NCBI GenBank assembly: GCA_032718475.1
Contig: JAUCBJ010008857.1
Coordinates: 72,501 to 136,500 of the forward strand
Source of the DNA: Nemertoderma westbladi
Lineage: Eukaryota; Xenacoelomorpha; Nemertodermatida; Nemertodermatidae
DNA: 64,000 nt
Direction of reading: 5' to 3'
The notes beneath the pieces were generated by a model. The model searched no databases. It was not told where the DNA came from and saw only the letters and a program-made list of their open reading frames with translations. Within the stretch, counting starts at the first letter, position 1; every line of letters begins with the position of its first letter. The translations under genes were made by a program, and so were the position numbers. Below, piece after piece: positions 27,521 to 38,912 of the stretch.

Positions 27521-28385
27521 TTACATAAGAACCGCATATCCGACTAGTTGTCCAACGCATTTAAATAGCTGTCTTTGATTTCCACTATTAGCTTGAACAA
27601 TTGATGTATAGTAGTTTTTCTTGGCAATTTCAACCAAATTACTAACTAATAAACATTGCTCCTTATAAGCCAATTTATGTACCTCGAGAGTTGTTTTCCT
27701 AAACTGACGCTCCAGACGCCTCTTCTGTCTTTTTGCTTCACGAATCTCTGCAGTGTACCACAGTGGCGGTTTCACTCGATTTCGAATGTGACGTGTGAGA
27801 TCGTGGGGGCGTGTTTGTCTAAAACCAAACCTAGTGCGTTTCCATTATTAGATACAAGGATGTCAAGGGAATTTTCACTATTATCACTGGAAAACATATC
27901 ACTAGTTTGAAGGTCTTGAAGGAATGCAGGCACATTAATTGAACTAACCGCTCTCGACTGTATTGCAGTGCACTTAGTCTCAGGTTTGTTAAAGCAAATG
28001 CTAAATCGTACGGCAAAATGATCTGATAAACCAATGTCTTCAACATGTATATCACAAAGTGTTAATAAGGACTCCTCGCGAGCTAACAGGAGGTCTAGAG
28101 TAATACCAGATCGATGAGTAGGGACATTAATTAGTTGTTTTAATACAAAAGTGTCACAGAGTTCACAAAAATAATTAGCATCCCTGTCATCCGATTTATT
28201 CACATGAAAGTTGAAATCGCCTGTCGTTAATAATTCACCAGGTGTTAATCTGTTACTAAAGATTGCAAAAGGTCTGTAAACTCCTCAAAAAATAAAGTAC
28301 TTGTAAGTTTATTTCTTATAGAAGGATAAGTCCTATAAATAAAAACAAAACAGAGGTGGTATTCTATATTTGAGCAACTAAATAT
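27521..28385 (-). pseudogene. LINE-A: endonuclease C-terminal half and linker (broken)
   Basis: On the minus strand this holds the APE-type endonuclease C-terminal half: SNIEYHLC, then a GDFNFHV-type motif just upstream of residues NKSDDRDANYF, THRSGITLDLLL and GLSDHFAV (the SDH catalytic motif). After these come the linker PPLWYTAEIREAKRQKRRLE and the segment ending LFKCVGQLVGY. Order and spacing match L2/CR1-type ORF2 proteins. A frameshift near 28215 separates GDFNF from the rest, and another break lies near 27772. It is the upstream neighbour of the RT fragment at 21.17-22.8 kb. Confidence 0.85.
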
Positions 28386-28935
28386 CATTATTATTATTTA
28401 TTATTATTATTTATTTCTACAATATGAAAGTACATTATAAAACACAAAAAATATACTATAAACACAGTAAAAAACCATTACCTAAATATAATAAGATTCT
28501 ATGTACACACACACTGTAAGATACTGTAGAGGATTACCTCTAAAGCGTCGCCGCTTATTTCCAAGGGGGTCCTTATAAATAGTTACATTGTGTATCCTAC
28601 TGTACGTTACACTTACAATATGCTACAGTACTAAAGACGAATCATAACGGTGCAATGTAAAATATTAATAGTAAAGGTAAGAATTTTCGGATTGGAGTTT
28701 GCATTGTTCTCTTAAATGTGATTTTACTGCCGATTTGTAGCCCCTTAAATTTTTAATTTTTTAAATCTCATCTGGTAAAGAATTGCAATCCTTAATTGCA
28801 GTGAAATATAACGTATCGGCTTCATAAGATTTACAATTTGGGACATGAAAGGTGTGTAAGCTACTGCGAGTACTATAGCTATGAGTTTCGCTAATTTTTG
28901 AAAAATTATTTTGGAGGTATTTTGGTGTACCATAA
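28386..28935 (-). pseudogene. LINE-B: 3' fragment of another LINE nested in LINE-A
   Basis: Reading the minus strand, the C-terminal tail of a LINE RT is recognisable: THSYSTRSS, then FHVPNCKSYEADTLYFTAIK and NSLPDEI. A stop follows, then about 280 bp of 3' UTR and a terminal (AAT/AATA)n tract at 28386-28425. LINE-A endonuclease sequence lies on both sides, so LINE-B is a 5'-truncated insertion. No clean target duplication was found. Confidence 0.65.
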
Positions 28936-29250
28936 ACTCAAACGATTTATAGCTTCTCTCCTTCGGTGTAATGTCCTTTAGTTTAAGTTTAATCTGACAC
29001 AGGCAACATCTCCGCCTTTACTAGCAACCTCGCGAAGAACTGTAGGTGAATGATTAAAACAGTAATTTCCTTGTTTAACAAATGAATTTATTTTTCAATT
29101 GGTACATCATCCAGAGCTCCTGACAACCATGTTTTAGTAATTGCAAACACTGTATTCCATTTTCAATCATATTATCACTAATATAGTTGTACTTATTCCT
29201 CAAAGATCTCGTGTTCATGTGGCATATACTAATGTAATTTGATACTGATT
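28936..29250 (-). pseudogene. LINE-A: endonuclease N-terminal fragment
   Basis: The minus strand encodes NTRSLRNKYNYISDNMIENG, the usual start of an APE-type LINE endonuclease (catalytic Asn region), followed in shifted frames by a degraded ETWLS-like block and DDVPIEK. It continues to GGDVACVRL and DITPKERSYKSFEF before LINE-B interrupts. It is colinear with the next endonuclease part at 28385 and downwards. Frameshifts make it non-functional. Confidence 0.7.
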
Positions 29251-29304
29251 AATGTGTGATGATGTAATGCTAATGTAATGTAATGTAATCATTTTGATTC
29301 ACAT

Positions 29305-32285
29305 TGCGAACTGGGATCCTGGAGGAATCTGCGCTGGGGATACCGACTCCGGAGGAGTCCGCGGTGGGGACACCGACTCCGGAGGAGTCCGCGGTGGTGA
29401 CACCGACCCTGGAGGAATCCGCGGTGGGGACACCGACCCCGGAGGATTTCGTGGTCAGGTCACCGACCCCGGAGGAATCCGCGGTGGGGACACCGACCCC
29501 GGAGGAATCCGTGGTGGGGACACTGACTCCGGAGGAATCCGTGGTGGGGACACCGACCCCGGAGGAATCCGCAATGGGGACACCAACAACGGAGGAGTCT
29601 GCGGTAGGGACACCGACTCCGGAGGAGTCTGCGGTGGGGACACCGACTCCGGAGGAGTCTGCGCTGGGGATACCGACTCCGGAGGAGTCCGCGGTGGGGA
29701 CACCGACTCCGGAGGAGTCTGCGGTGGGGACACCGACTCCGGAGGAGTCTGCGGTGGGGACACCGACTCCGGAGGAGTCTGCGGTGGGGACACCGACTCC
29801 GGAGGAGTCCGCGGTGGTGACACCGACCCTGGAGGAATCCGCGGTGGGGACACCGACCCCGGAGGAATCCGTGGTGGGAACACCGACCCCGGAGGAATTC
29901 GTGGTCAGGTCACCGACCCCGGAGGAATCCGCGGTGGGGACACCGACCCCGGAGGAATCCGTGGTGGGGACACTGACTCCGGAGGAATCCGTGGTGGGGA
30001 CACCGACCCCGGAGGAATCCGCAATGGGGACACCAACAACGGAGGAGTCTGCGGTAGGGACACCGACTCCGGAGGAGTCTGCGGTGGGGACACCGACTCC
30101 GGAGGAGTCCGCGGTGGTGACACCGACCCTGGAGGAATCCGCGGTGGGGACACCGACCCCGGAGGAATTCGTGGTCAGGTCACCGACCCCGGAGGAATCC
30201 GCGGTGGGGACACCGACCCTGGGGGAATCCGCGGTGGGGACACCGACCCCGGAGGAATCTGTGGTGGGGACACCGACCCCGGAGGAGTCTGCAGTGGGGA
30301 CACCGACCCCGGAGGAATCCGTGGTGAGGACACTGACTCCGGAGGAATCCGTGGTGGGGACACCGACCCCGGAGGAATCCGCAATGGGGACACCGACCCT
30401 GGAGGAATTCGTGGTCAGGTCACCGACCCCGGAGGAATCCGCGGTGGGGACACCGACCCTGGGGGAATCCGCGGTGGGGACACTGACTCCGGAGGAATCC
30501 GTGGTGGGGACACCGACCCCGGAGGAATCCGCGGTGGCGACACCGACCCCGGAGGAGTCTGCAGTGGGGACACCGACCCCGGAGGAATCCGTGGTGAGGA
30601 CACTGACTCCGGAGGAATCCGTGGTGGGGACACCGACCCCGGAGGAATCCGCAATGGGGACACCGACCCTGGAGGAATCCGCGGTGGGGACACCGACCCC
30701 GGAGGAATCCGTGGTGGGGACACCGACCCCGGAGGAATCCGTGGTGGGAACACCGACCCCGGAGGAATTCGTGGTCAGGTCACCGACCCCGGAGGAATCC
30801 GCGGTGGGGACACCGACCCCGGAGGAATCCGTGGTGGGAACACCGACCCCGGAGGAATTCGTGGTCAGGTCACCGACCCCGGAGGAATCCGCGGTGGGGA
30901 CACCGACCCCGGAGGAATCCGTGGTGGGGACACTGACTCCGGAGGAATCCGTGGTGGGGACACCGACCCCGGAGGAATCCGCAATGGGGACACCAACAAC
31001 GGAGGAGTCTGCGGTAGGGACACCGACTCCGGAGGAGTCTGCGGTGGGGACACCGACTCCGGAGGAGTCCGCGGTGGTGACACCGACCCTGGAGGAATCC
31101 GCGGTGGGGACACCGACCCCGGAGGAATTCGTGGTCAGGTCACCGACCCCGGAGGAATCCGCGGTGGGGACACCGACCCTGGGGGAATCCGCGGTGGGGA
31201 CACCGACCCCGGAGGAATCTGTGGTGGGGACACCGACCCCGGAGGAGTCTGCAGTGGGGACACCGACCCCGGAGGAATCCGTGGTGAGGACACTGACTCC
31301 GGAGGAATCCGTGGTGGGGACACCGACCCCGGAGGAATCCGCAATGGGGACACCGACCCTGGAGGAATTCGTGGTCAGGTCACCGACCCCGGAGGAATCC
31401 GCGGTGGGGACACCGACCCTGGGGGAATCCGCGGTGGGGACACTGACTCCGGAGGAATCCGTGGTGGGGACACCGACCCCGGAGGAATCCGCGGTGGCGA
31501 CACCGACCCCGGAGGAGTCTGCAGTGGGGACACCGACCCCGGAGGAATCCGTGGTGAGGACACTGACTCCGGAGGAATCCGTGGTGGGGACACCGACCCC
31601 GGAGGAATCCGCAATGGGGACACCGACCCTGGAGGAATCCGCGGTGGGGACACCGACCCCGGAGGAATCCGTGGTGGGGACACCGACCCCGGAGGAATCC
31701 GTGGTGGGAACACCGACCCCGGAGGAATTCGTGGTCAGGTCACCGACCCCGGAGGAATCCGCGGTGGGGACACCGACCCTGGGGGAATCCGCGGTGGGGA
31801 CACTGACTCCGGAGGAGTCCGTGGTGGGGACACCGACCCCGGAGGAATTCGTGGTCAGGTCACCGACCCCGGAGGAATCCGCAATGGGGACACCGACCCT
31901 GGAGGAATCCGCGGTGGTGACACCGACCCTGGAGGAATCCGCGGTGGGGACACCGACCCCGGAGGAATCCGTGGTGGGAACACCGACCCCGGAGGAATTC
32001 GTGGTCAGGTCACCGACCCCGGAGGAATCCGCGGTGGGGACACCGACCCCGGAGGAGTCTGCAGTGGGGACACCGACCCCGGAGGAGTCTGCAGTGGGGA
32101 CACCGACCCCGGAGGAATCCGTGGTGGGGACACTGACTCCGGAGGAATCCGTGGTGGGGACACCGACCCCGGAGGAATCCGCAATGGGGACACCGACACC
32201 GGAGGAATCCGCGGTGGGGACACCGACCCCGGAGGAGTCTGCAGTGGGGACACCAATAACGGAGGAATCCGCGGAATCCGTTATG
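29305..32285. repeat. 30-bp GC-rich minisatellite with 960-bp higher-order period
   Basis: About 99 copies of a unit containing GGAGGAATCCGCGGTGGGGA and CACCGACCCC. Length is strictly 30 bp with no indels, so long frames stay open on both strands (up to about 1060 codons), coding for example GVGVPTADSS or GGDTDPGGIR decapeptides. Blocks at 29905-30864 and 30865-31824 match at 960-bp spacing: runs starting at 29905, 30175 and 30415 recur at 30865, 31135 and 31375. The array lies between the 5' end of LINE-A and a LINE-C fragment. I treat the frames as by-products of the period and not as genes. Confidence 0.95.
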
Positions 32286-32295
32286 GGGAAACCAC

Positions 32296-32872
32296 CATGG
32301 TGACGCACTTGCATCTCTCTGAGCATGTGGACGGCTTGTGTTACCTGGGATCATGGGTCCGTCCGGAGGTCAGACCTTCGAATATGCAAGGGGAAGGAAG
32401 GCATGAGCCGTATTGTATGGGCTGTCCAGGATTTGGAAGTCACATTGGATACGACGGAAACGTAAGGTTCGACTATTTCGAGAAGTAGTAGAACCAGTAC
32501 TTCTATATGGGAGTTCATACTGGGCTCTAATTGCAGAGGATACCTAATATCTGATGACACATACACAATAATGTTACGTCGTGTTTACTGCATCTCCAAC
32601 CAGACTACTTGAACAGAGTCGCTTCCATTTCGCAGGACATTGTTTTCACCGTAAGAACCAGCCTGTACATATTATTGTGCTTTGGCAACCTCAAGGAGAA
32701 AATATGCAAGCTGGACTGGACAGCCCTTGACTTTCTTGAGACGCCTCTAAAAGGACACTGGCCTTAAAGTAAAGATGCGGATATTCTCGCGAAAGTCATG
32801 GGGGATATGGAGTTGTGGCGGCGCAATTTTGTCAACCAGCCTGCATAGCTTTCTTAATGCACGGTGCATCAC
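32296..32872 (+). pseudogene. LINE-C 3' fragment, old and decayed
   Basis: It aligns by eye with the C-terminal RT region and 3' end of the intact LINE-C copy at 47.9-48.5 kb: GAGCATGTGGACGGCTTGTG, ACCTGGGATCATGG, CAGGACATTGTTTTCACCG, and GTTGTGGCGGCGCAATTTTG near the end. Many substitutions, gaps and stops mark it as one of the oldest LINE-C copies here. It starts a few bases after the 30-bp array. Confidence 0.85.
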
Positions 32873-32935
32873 ATCTAGCCAATTATAGATTGTGTGTGGT
32901 AGCACAATTTTTTTGTTTAATTAAGGGAGGGGAGC

Positions 32936-32956
32936 GGGGGGGGGGGGGGGGGGGGG
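32936..32956. repeat. Poly-G run (21 nt)
   Basis: Uninterrupted G tract in a G-rich context (GGGAGGGGAGC precedes it). It lies between the LINE-C fragment and its separated tail. Confidence 0.9.
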
Positions 32957-33007
32957 TCAAATGTCGGAAAACATGACAAATGTCATGTTTGTTAATCCAG
33001 CATAGCA

Positions 33008-33060
33008 TCTCAATCTACAGCTACAATGCAGCAGTCCGATCATAGATAGATAGATATATG
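33008..33060 (+). pseudogene. Detached LINE-C 3' tail
   Basis: CAGCTACAATGCAGCAGTCC followed by GATCATAGATAGATAGATA matches the LINE-C terminus (GCAGCTGCAATGCAGCATG, CCGATCC, then a TAG-rich repeat). About 140 bp including the poly-G run separate it from the main fragment. Confidence 0.6.
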
Positions 33061-33902
33061 ATACTGGTGTGGTACTGTGTGATATGATACTGGTGTGTTT
33101 ATTTCAGTAAACTGATACCGGCGTCATTGTTTCAACATGTCACCACTAGACCAAGTGGCTGCTTTATTTTTAAACTGCTTATTTAATATTTAAATTTTGT
33201 GTGTTTGTTTTAACATTAAGCATTGGACTTAAAAATATACCGACATTCGAATTAAGTCACTGTATCTCACTTTAGGCTACCGTTTCATATTTCAATAAGT
33301 CGCTTCTTCTGCCCGCTGGTGTAGTAAATATATTCCCCTTGGAGACAGCTACTTTACCAGTGATGCCACTTTATTTATATGTAATATTTAATAGTAATTA
33401 ATATAACTTATCTAACATTTGAAACTAACTTTTATTGCAGGTATGCACAATGGTTGCCTTATCTAATACAAGTCTAAACTTTCTGTTGTACTGCGGACTA
33501 TCTAAACAATTTGTAGAAGCGTTCAGTGTAACAGTTTGCGGACGTAAGTCGCGATCCTATTTCGGCAATGAATCTAGAATAACGAATGTGACTATCGCCT
33601 CCTGATTATTTCTACCCGTTATCTTCAAGCAGTAATGACCAACACCAAACCAAACTGAGTAAAAACTACAAAAAGAAACTGATCCAGATGTTGCCAGCCT
33701 ATCTGTGCTCTGATCATCACAGACCCAGGTTTCTAGGTTTTGCCAAGCAATGGCGGAAGGCGCTCTTTAAAAAAAAGCCATGCCAGAAAATGACAATGAT
33801 GCGCCCAAAAGGAGAAAACGATGCAAGAAAGACTTACCCGACAAGACAGACTCCAGGCATGTTAGATAACAATTAGTAACAACAAGTACAAACTCACATG
33901 TC
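33061..33902. other. Unique sequence, no supported gene
   Basis: AT-rich DNA. The only codon-like stretch is a 29-residue frame (33780-33869) with a basic KRRKRCKK cluster; it is too short to call. Confidence 0.5.
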
Positions 33903-33904
33903 CT

Positions 33905-34152
33905 AAAATTATAGTTTATTATTGATGTTATTGGTAAATGAGTGGTTTCATATTTATTATAACTTTTTGTTGGGAACAACTTTTGCAAAGTCGGCACTCT
34001 AGGTGTGATCGAACTGGTGACCTCCGGGTTGAAAGTTCGATCCCACCTGGACGTCATTGCCCACTTTGCACAATCTGTACCCAACAAAAAGTTAATAATA
34101 ATATGAAACCACTCATTCACCCATAACATCAATAATAAATTATAAATATACC
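33905..34152. mobile_element. Head-to-head dimer of tRNA-derived SINE (family 2)
   Basis: The outer ~70 bp on each side are inverted copies of each other: TTTATTATTGATGTTATTGG on the left and its near-complement ending CATAACATCAATAATAAA on the right, then GAGTGGTTTCATAT and ATGAAACCACTC, then the AACAAAAAGTTA block. In the middle are B-box-like AGTTCGATCCCACC (plus) and a second B-box-like copy on the minus strand (CAGTTCGATCACACC). The same SINE occurs singly at 43671-43925, and its tail at 38562-38617. Heads face inward and tails outward, as in the dimer at 10.4 kb. Confidence 0.75.
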
Positions 34153-34431
34153 GGTCGCCCGACAAAACGTTATCCTAAAATTATAGGTAGTGGCTATGAT
34201 GAATTATTTTCCCCCTAACTCTACTGCAGTATTACCTACGACTGTATTATTTGACACACCACTGGGAAACCGAGAAAAATCAGAGTTGTAGTAATTTAAT
34301 CAGCGCACTCTATAAGGGACTTTTTTTTGCACCTGCGCGAGGTTGTTTTATTCTATTAAATATAAATACTATAAGGGACAGTCTATCTGAGCTGTTAACT
34401 ATTAGTCGGCCGTGTTTCATTTTACTGGTAT

Positions 34432-36353
34432 TGGTACTGGTACACTGTAAAATTAATAATCATAAACACACTGTAAAATTAATAATCATAAACACACTGT
34501 AAAATTAATAATCATAAACACACTGTAAAATTAATAATCATAAACACACTGTAAAATTAATAATCATAAACACACTGTAAAATTAATAATCATAAACACA
34601 CTGTAAAATTAATAATCATAAACACACTGTAAAATTAATAATCATAAACACACTGTAAAATTAATAATCATAAACACACTGTAAAATTAATAATCATAAA
34701 CACACTGTAAAATTAATAATCATAAACACAATGTAAAATTAATAATCATAAACACACTGTAAAATTAATAATCATAAACACACTGTAAAATTAATAATCA
34801 TAAACACACTGTAAAATTAATAATCATAAACACACTGTAAAATTAATAATCATAAACACACTGTAAAATTAATAATCATAAACACACTGTAAAATTAATA
34901 ATCATAAACACACTGTAAAATTAATAATCATAAACACACTGTAAAATTAATAATCATAAACACACTGTAAAATTAATAATCATAAACACACTGTAAAATT
35001 AATAATCATAAACACACTGTAAAATTAATAATCATAAACACACTGTAAAATTAATAATCATAAACACACTGTAAAATTAATAATCATAAACACACTGTAA
35101 AATTAATAATCATAAACACACTGTAAAATTAATAATCATAAACACACTGTAAAATTAATAATCATAAACACACTGTAAAATTAATAATCATAAACACACT
35201 GTAAAATTAATAATCATAAACACACTGTAAAATTAATAATCATAAACACACTGTAAAATTAATAATCATAAACACACTGTAAAATTAATAATCATAAACA
35301 CACTGTAAAATTAATAATCATAAACACACTGTAAAATTAATAATCATAAACACACTGTAAAATTAATAATCATAAACACACTGTAAAATTAATAATCATA
35401 AACACACTGTAAAATTAATAATCATAAACACACTGTAAAATTAATAATCATAAACACACTGTAAAATTAATAATCATAAACACACTGTAAAATTAATAAT
35501 CATAAACACACTGTAAAATTAATAATCATAAACACACTGTAAAATTAATAATCATAAACACACTGTAAAATTAATAATCATAAACACACTGTAAAATTAA
35601 TAATCATAAACACACTGTAAAATTAATAATCATAAACACACTGTAAAATTAATAATCATAAACACACTGTAAAATTAATAATCATAAACACACTGTAAAA
35701 TTAATAATCATAAACACACTGTAAAATTAATAATCATAAACACACTGTAAAATTAATAATCATAAACACACTGTAAAATTAATAATCATAAACACACTGT
35801 AAAATTAATAATCATAAACACACTGTAAAATTAATAATCATAAACACACTGTAAAATTAATAATCATAAACACACTGTAAAATTAATAATCATAAACACA
35901 ATGTAAAATTAATAATCATAAACACACTGTAAAATTAATAATCATAAACACACTGTAAAATTAATAATCATAAACACACTGTAAAATTAATAATCATAAA
36001 CACACTGTAAAATTAATAATCATAAACACACTGTAAAATTAATAATCATAAACACACTGTAAAATTAATAATCATAAACACACTGTAAAATTAATAATCA
36101 TAAACACACTGTAAAATTAATAATCATAAACACACTGTAAAATTAATAATCATAAACACACTGTAAAATTAATAATCATAAACACACTGTAAAATTAATA
36201 ATCATAAACACACTGTAAAATTAATAATCATAAACACACTGTAAAATTAATAATCATAAACACACTGTAAAATTAATAATCATAAACACACTGTAAAATT
36301 AATAATCATAAACGCACTGTAAAATTAATAATCATAAACACACTGTAAAATTA
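34432..36353. repeat. 26-bp minisatellite, almost perfectly homogeneous
   Basis: About 74 copies of CACTGTAAAATTAATAATCA followed by TAAACA. I see only three substituted units: CACAATGT at about 34727 and 35897, and AACGCACTG at 36311. The two identical CACAATGT variants lie 1170 bp apart (45 units), suggesting a block duplication or gene-conversion-like spread. The near absence of variation implies very recent expansion, or assembly collapse or expansion. Confidence 0.97.
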
Positions 36354-36571
36354 AAATCACTCGGTGATGTTCCCTCACACTTTGCAGATATATAAGTAAA
36401 GCCTTGATTAATTGAATTTCCAATTATTGTCTGGTGACGTTATTACCTTTTTATAGAGTTAACATTTATATTTTTGACTTGATATTTGTGAATTTTAAAT
36501 TATAGGTTTTGCTGTTTTTTACCTGTTTGCCCCGATTGGCGGCGCATCCATAATAAAATTATTACGTTTAA

Positions 36572-38170
36572 CCCTATTAGTACCGGGCTATAAAATGTTG
36601 TACAAATACCGGGGGGGGGGTCATATTGACCCCCCCCCCCTCCCTCTAAAATCTACAAATATTTACGAAAACGTCTGATTTTTTGTTTGTACGTAGGTAT
36701 CACTTGTCTGGATCCGACCGAAAAAAAAAATTTCAAAAAATGTACTGGGATGGTTATATTGCAGCACCAAAATTACAAGTAGTGCACAATTTTCACAAAA
36801 TTTGAAAGTTACATTTTCGGCTAATTATTTTTCAATACAGGTTTTTTGGGGTCCACAATACATTGGAAAATATTTAAAAATGATATGATTACTATAAATG
36901 GCCGTTTAGTCCCCTCTGCGTAGGAAAAAAATGAAAAAAAACAAGTAACCAGCACTTTTCAGTTAGAACACAAAATTTTTAATTCACTTATACGATGCTA
37001 TAAATTCACATTTTCAGGTTTTCGAGGGCGCTGATTCTAATGGAATACATTTATAATATGCCAGATCATTGCTACTTGTATTTTTCGGCGTAATTTGGCA
37101 AATTTTGGTGCTAGCACCAAATTTCGTACCCATCACCAAAAAGTACAAGTTTGCGATGTCCAGTGCTGTTTTTATTGATTCCATTGGATTCAGGACACTC
37201 ATAAACCCGTATAACGCAAGAAACAAGGTGATACTATCTACTTGCACTACTACTTGCACTTGCACTTGCTACTATTTGCATATTTTCCAAAATTTGGTGC
37301 TGGCACAACAATTTTCACCCACCGGCGAAAAATACAAGTTTGAGAACTCTTATGAAATTTTTACTGATTCCATTGAATTCAGAACCATCACAAACCCGTA
37401 TAACGCAAGAAACAAGGTGACACAATCAATTGATATATTTGATGGTTTTCAAAATTTGGTGCTAGCACCACATTTTGCACCCATATCCGAAAAATGCAAG
37501 ATTGAGATGTCTAGTTCGATAATTATATTTTCCATTGAATTCAGAACAGCCATAAACCTCTAAAACGCAAGAAATAAATTGTCACAAGCAATTTTATATA
37601 TTGAATGGATTTTCAAAATTTCGTGCTAGCACCAAAATTTGCACACAGCACCGAAAAATACAAGTTTGATACGCTTGGTGCAACTCGTATATATTTCATC
37701 GAATCCAGAACCCCAGAAAACCCCAATTGCGTAAAAAACTAGTTTCAAACAATCAATTTACAAAATTGACTTATTTCAAAATTTGGTGCTGGCACCAAAA
37801 TTTGGCACCCATCGAAAAAACAAATTTGAAATTTCTAAATCAATTTATATGAATTCCATCCAATTTCTAACACCAAAAAACCGGTGTAAATCAAAAATAG
37901 AGATGTTACAATTCATATTTAATGAAATGTAATTTTCAAAAAACGTCTCAAAAAAAGTGCCAAAAGTAGGGTTAAAAAATGGTGCTATAACTCGAAAAGT
38001 ACCCAATATTTTTGAAAACGGTGTTCACTACCATGAATACAATAGATTTTTAGGAAAAGTCATAAAATTTCAGATTCCCAACTGCGTTTGTTTCAGAATT
38101 ATAATAAAAAAACCACGGGGGGGGGGGGTCATATTGACCCCCCCCCCCCCCCCCCCCGGGTTTAATAGGG
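36572..38170. mobile_element. Non-autonomous piggyBac-type DNA transposon (1.6 kb)
   Basis: Both ends are flanked by TTAA (36568-36571 and 38171-38174), the specific piggyBac target. The termini are inverted: CCCTATTAGTACCGGG on the left and CCCTATTAAACCCGG on the right in reverse complement. Just inside each end is a G-run/GTCATATTGAC/C-run palindrome (36611-36640 and 38117-38157). The interior holds no transposase. Instead there are about five degenerate ~170-bp modules, each with the palindrome TTTGGTGCTAGCACCAAA or a close variant (near 37098, 37288, 37447, 37612 and 37783) and, in several, CCGTATAACGCAAGAAACAA. The TTAA/CCC ends are established piggyBac features; the modules are unexplained. 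Confidence 0.8.
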
Positions 38171-38279
38171 TTAAGTGGATCACATCAATAACAGTGAACA
38201 TTTTGTTTCACAATGCGAATCCAATTCGCGGTATAGAATAAATGTAATGGCGTGTAAAAATCATGATAATTAATAGTTA

Positions 38280-38322
38280 GTTACCGTAGTTACCGTAGTT
38301 ACCGTAGTTACCGTAGTTAGTT
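38280..38322. repeat. 9-bp short tandem repeat
   Basis: TTACCGTAG repeated four to five times just outside the piggyBac-type element. Confidence 0.9.
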
Positions 38323-38561
38323 AGCGGGTGATGGATTCTACAAAAATATAGAAATAAATTTATTCGTGAAATATCGTTGAAATAAGGATGTATAAATTCA
38401 ATTTATTTTGTATAAATGTCAATTACATTTAATTTATTGTTTGTAATAAAGAAATTATTTAATATTTAAATAAGTAACTGAATTTATTTACATGTAAGGT
38501 ATATAGTACAATACTACAATTAAAATTTAATTAAATATGGGGTCCAGGTGAAGTATATCAG

Positions 38562-38617
38562 ACTTCCTGTTTATAATTTATTATTGGAGTTATGGTTGCA
38601 TGAGTGGTTTCATATTA
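38562..38617 (-). mobile_element. SINE family 2 tail, cut off by the LTR element
   Basis: TTTATAATTTATTATTGGAG and GCATGAGTGGTTTCATATTA match, in reverse complement, the outer end of the SINE dimer at 33.9 kb. Homology ends where the LTR retrotransposon begins, and the rest of this SINE copy is not seen on the other side. Confidence 0.6.
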
Positions 38618-38623
38618 GGGGAA

Positions 38624-38890
38624 TGTGATTATTTAATATTATCAATAATAGTATATCAAAGTTAATCAGCTGTGTGAGAGAAAGTGAGTAATGAGGGAGA
38701 GAGAATAGAGGAGAGGCAGAAAGGATTTGGAAAAGTTGGCATAGATTGTGTGATGAATTGAAAGTCGAGATTGTTTCAGATTGTTTCTTGTTTATTTATT
38801 TAGTGTAATTAATTTCATTAATATTATTATTATATATTGTTTAAATATTAAATTGTATATTCATATAAATTGCTTGTGTTTTCAATTACA
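38624..38890 (+). repeat. 5' LTR (267 bp)
   Basis: Begins TGTGATTATTTAATATTATC and ends GTGTTTTCAATTACA. It is short, AT-rich in its 3' half with a purine-rich centre (GAGGGAGAGAGAATAG). It appears identical to the 3' LTR. Confidence 0.93.
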
Positions 38891-38912
38891 AGCTATCACC
38901 GCAACCAATATT

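Noticed and set aside
29270-32488. Open frames of about 1000 codons on both strands in the 30-bp array
   Set aside because: They follow from a repeat unit divisible by three and lacking stops; several mutually exclusive frames are equally long and none has a recognisable domain.
33780-33869. 29-residue frame with a basic cluster (KRRKRCKK)
   Set aside because: Too short, no flanking splice evidence, no recognisable family.
36568-38174. Coding capacity (164-codon frame at 37.07-37.56 kb) of the piggyBac-type element
   Set aside because: The frame runs through the degenerate non-coding modules and has no transposase motifs, so the element is called non-autonomous.
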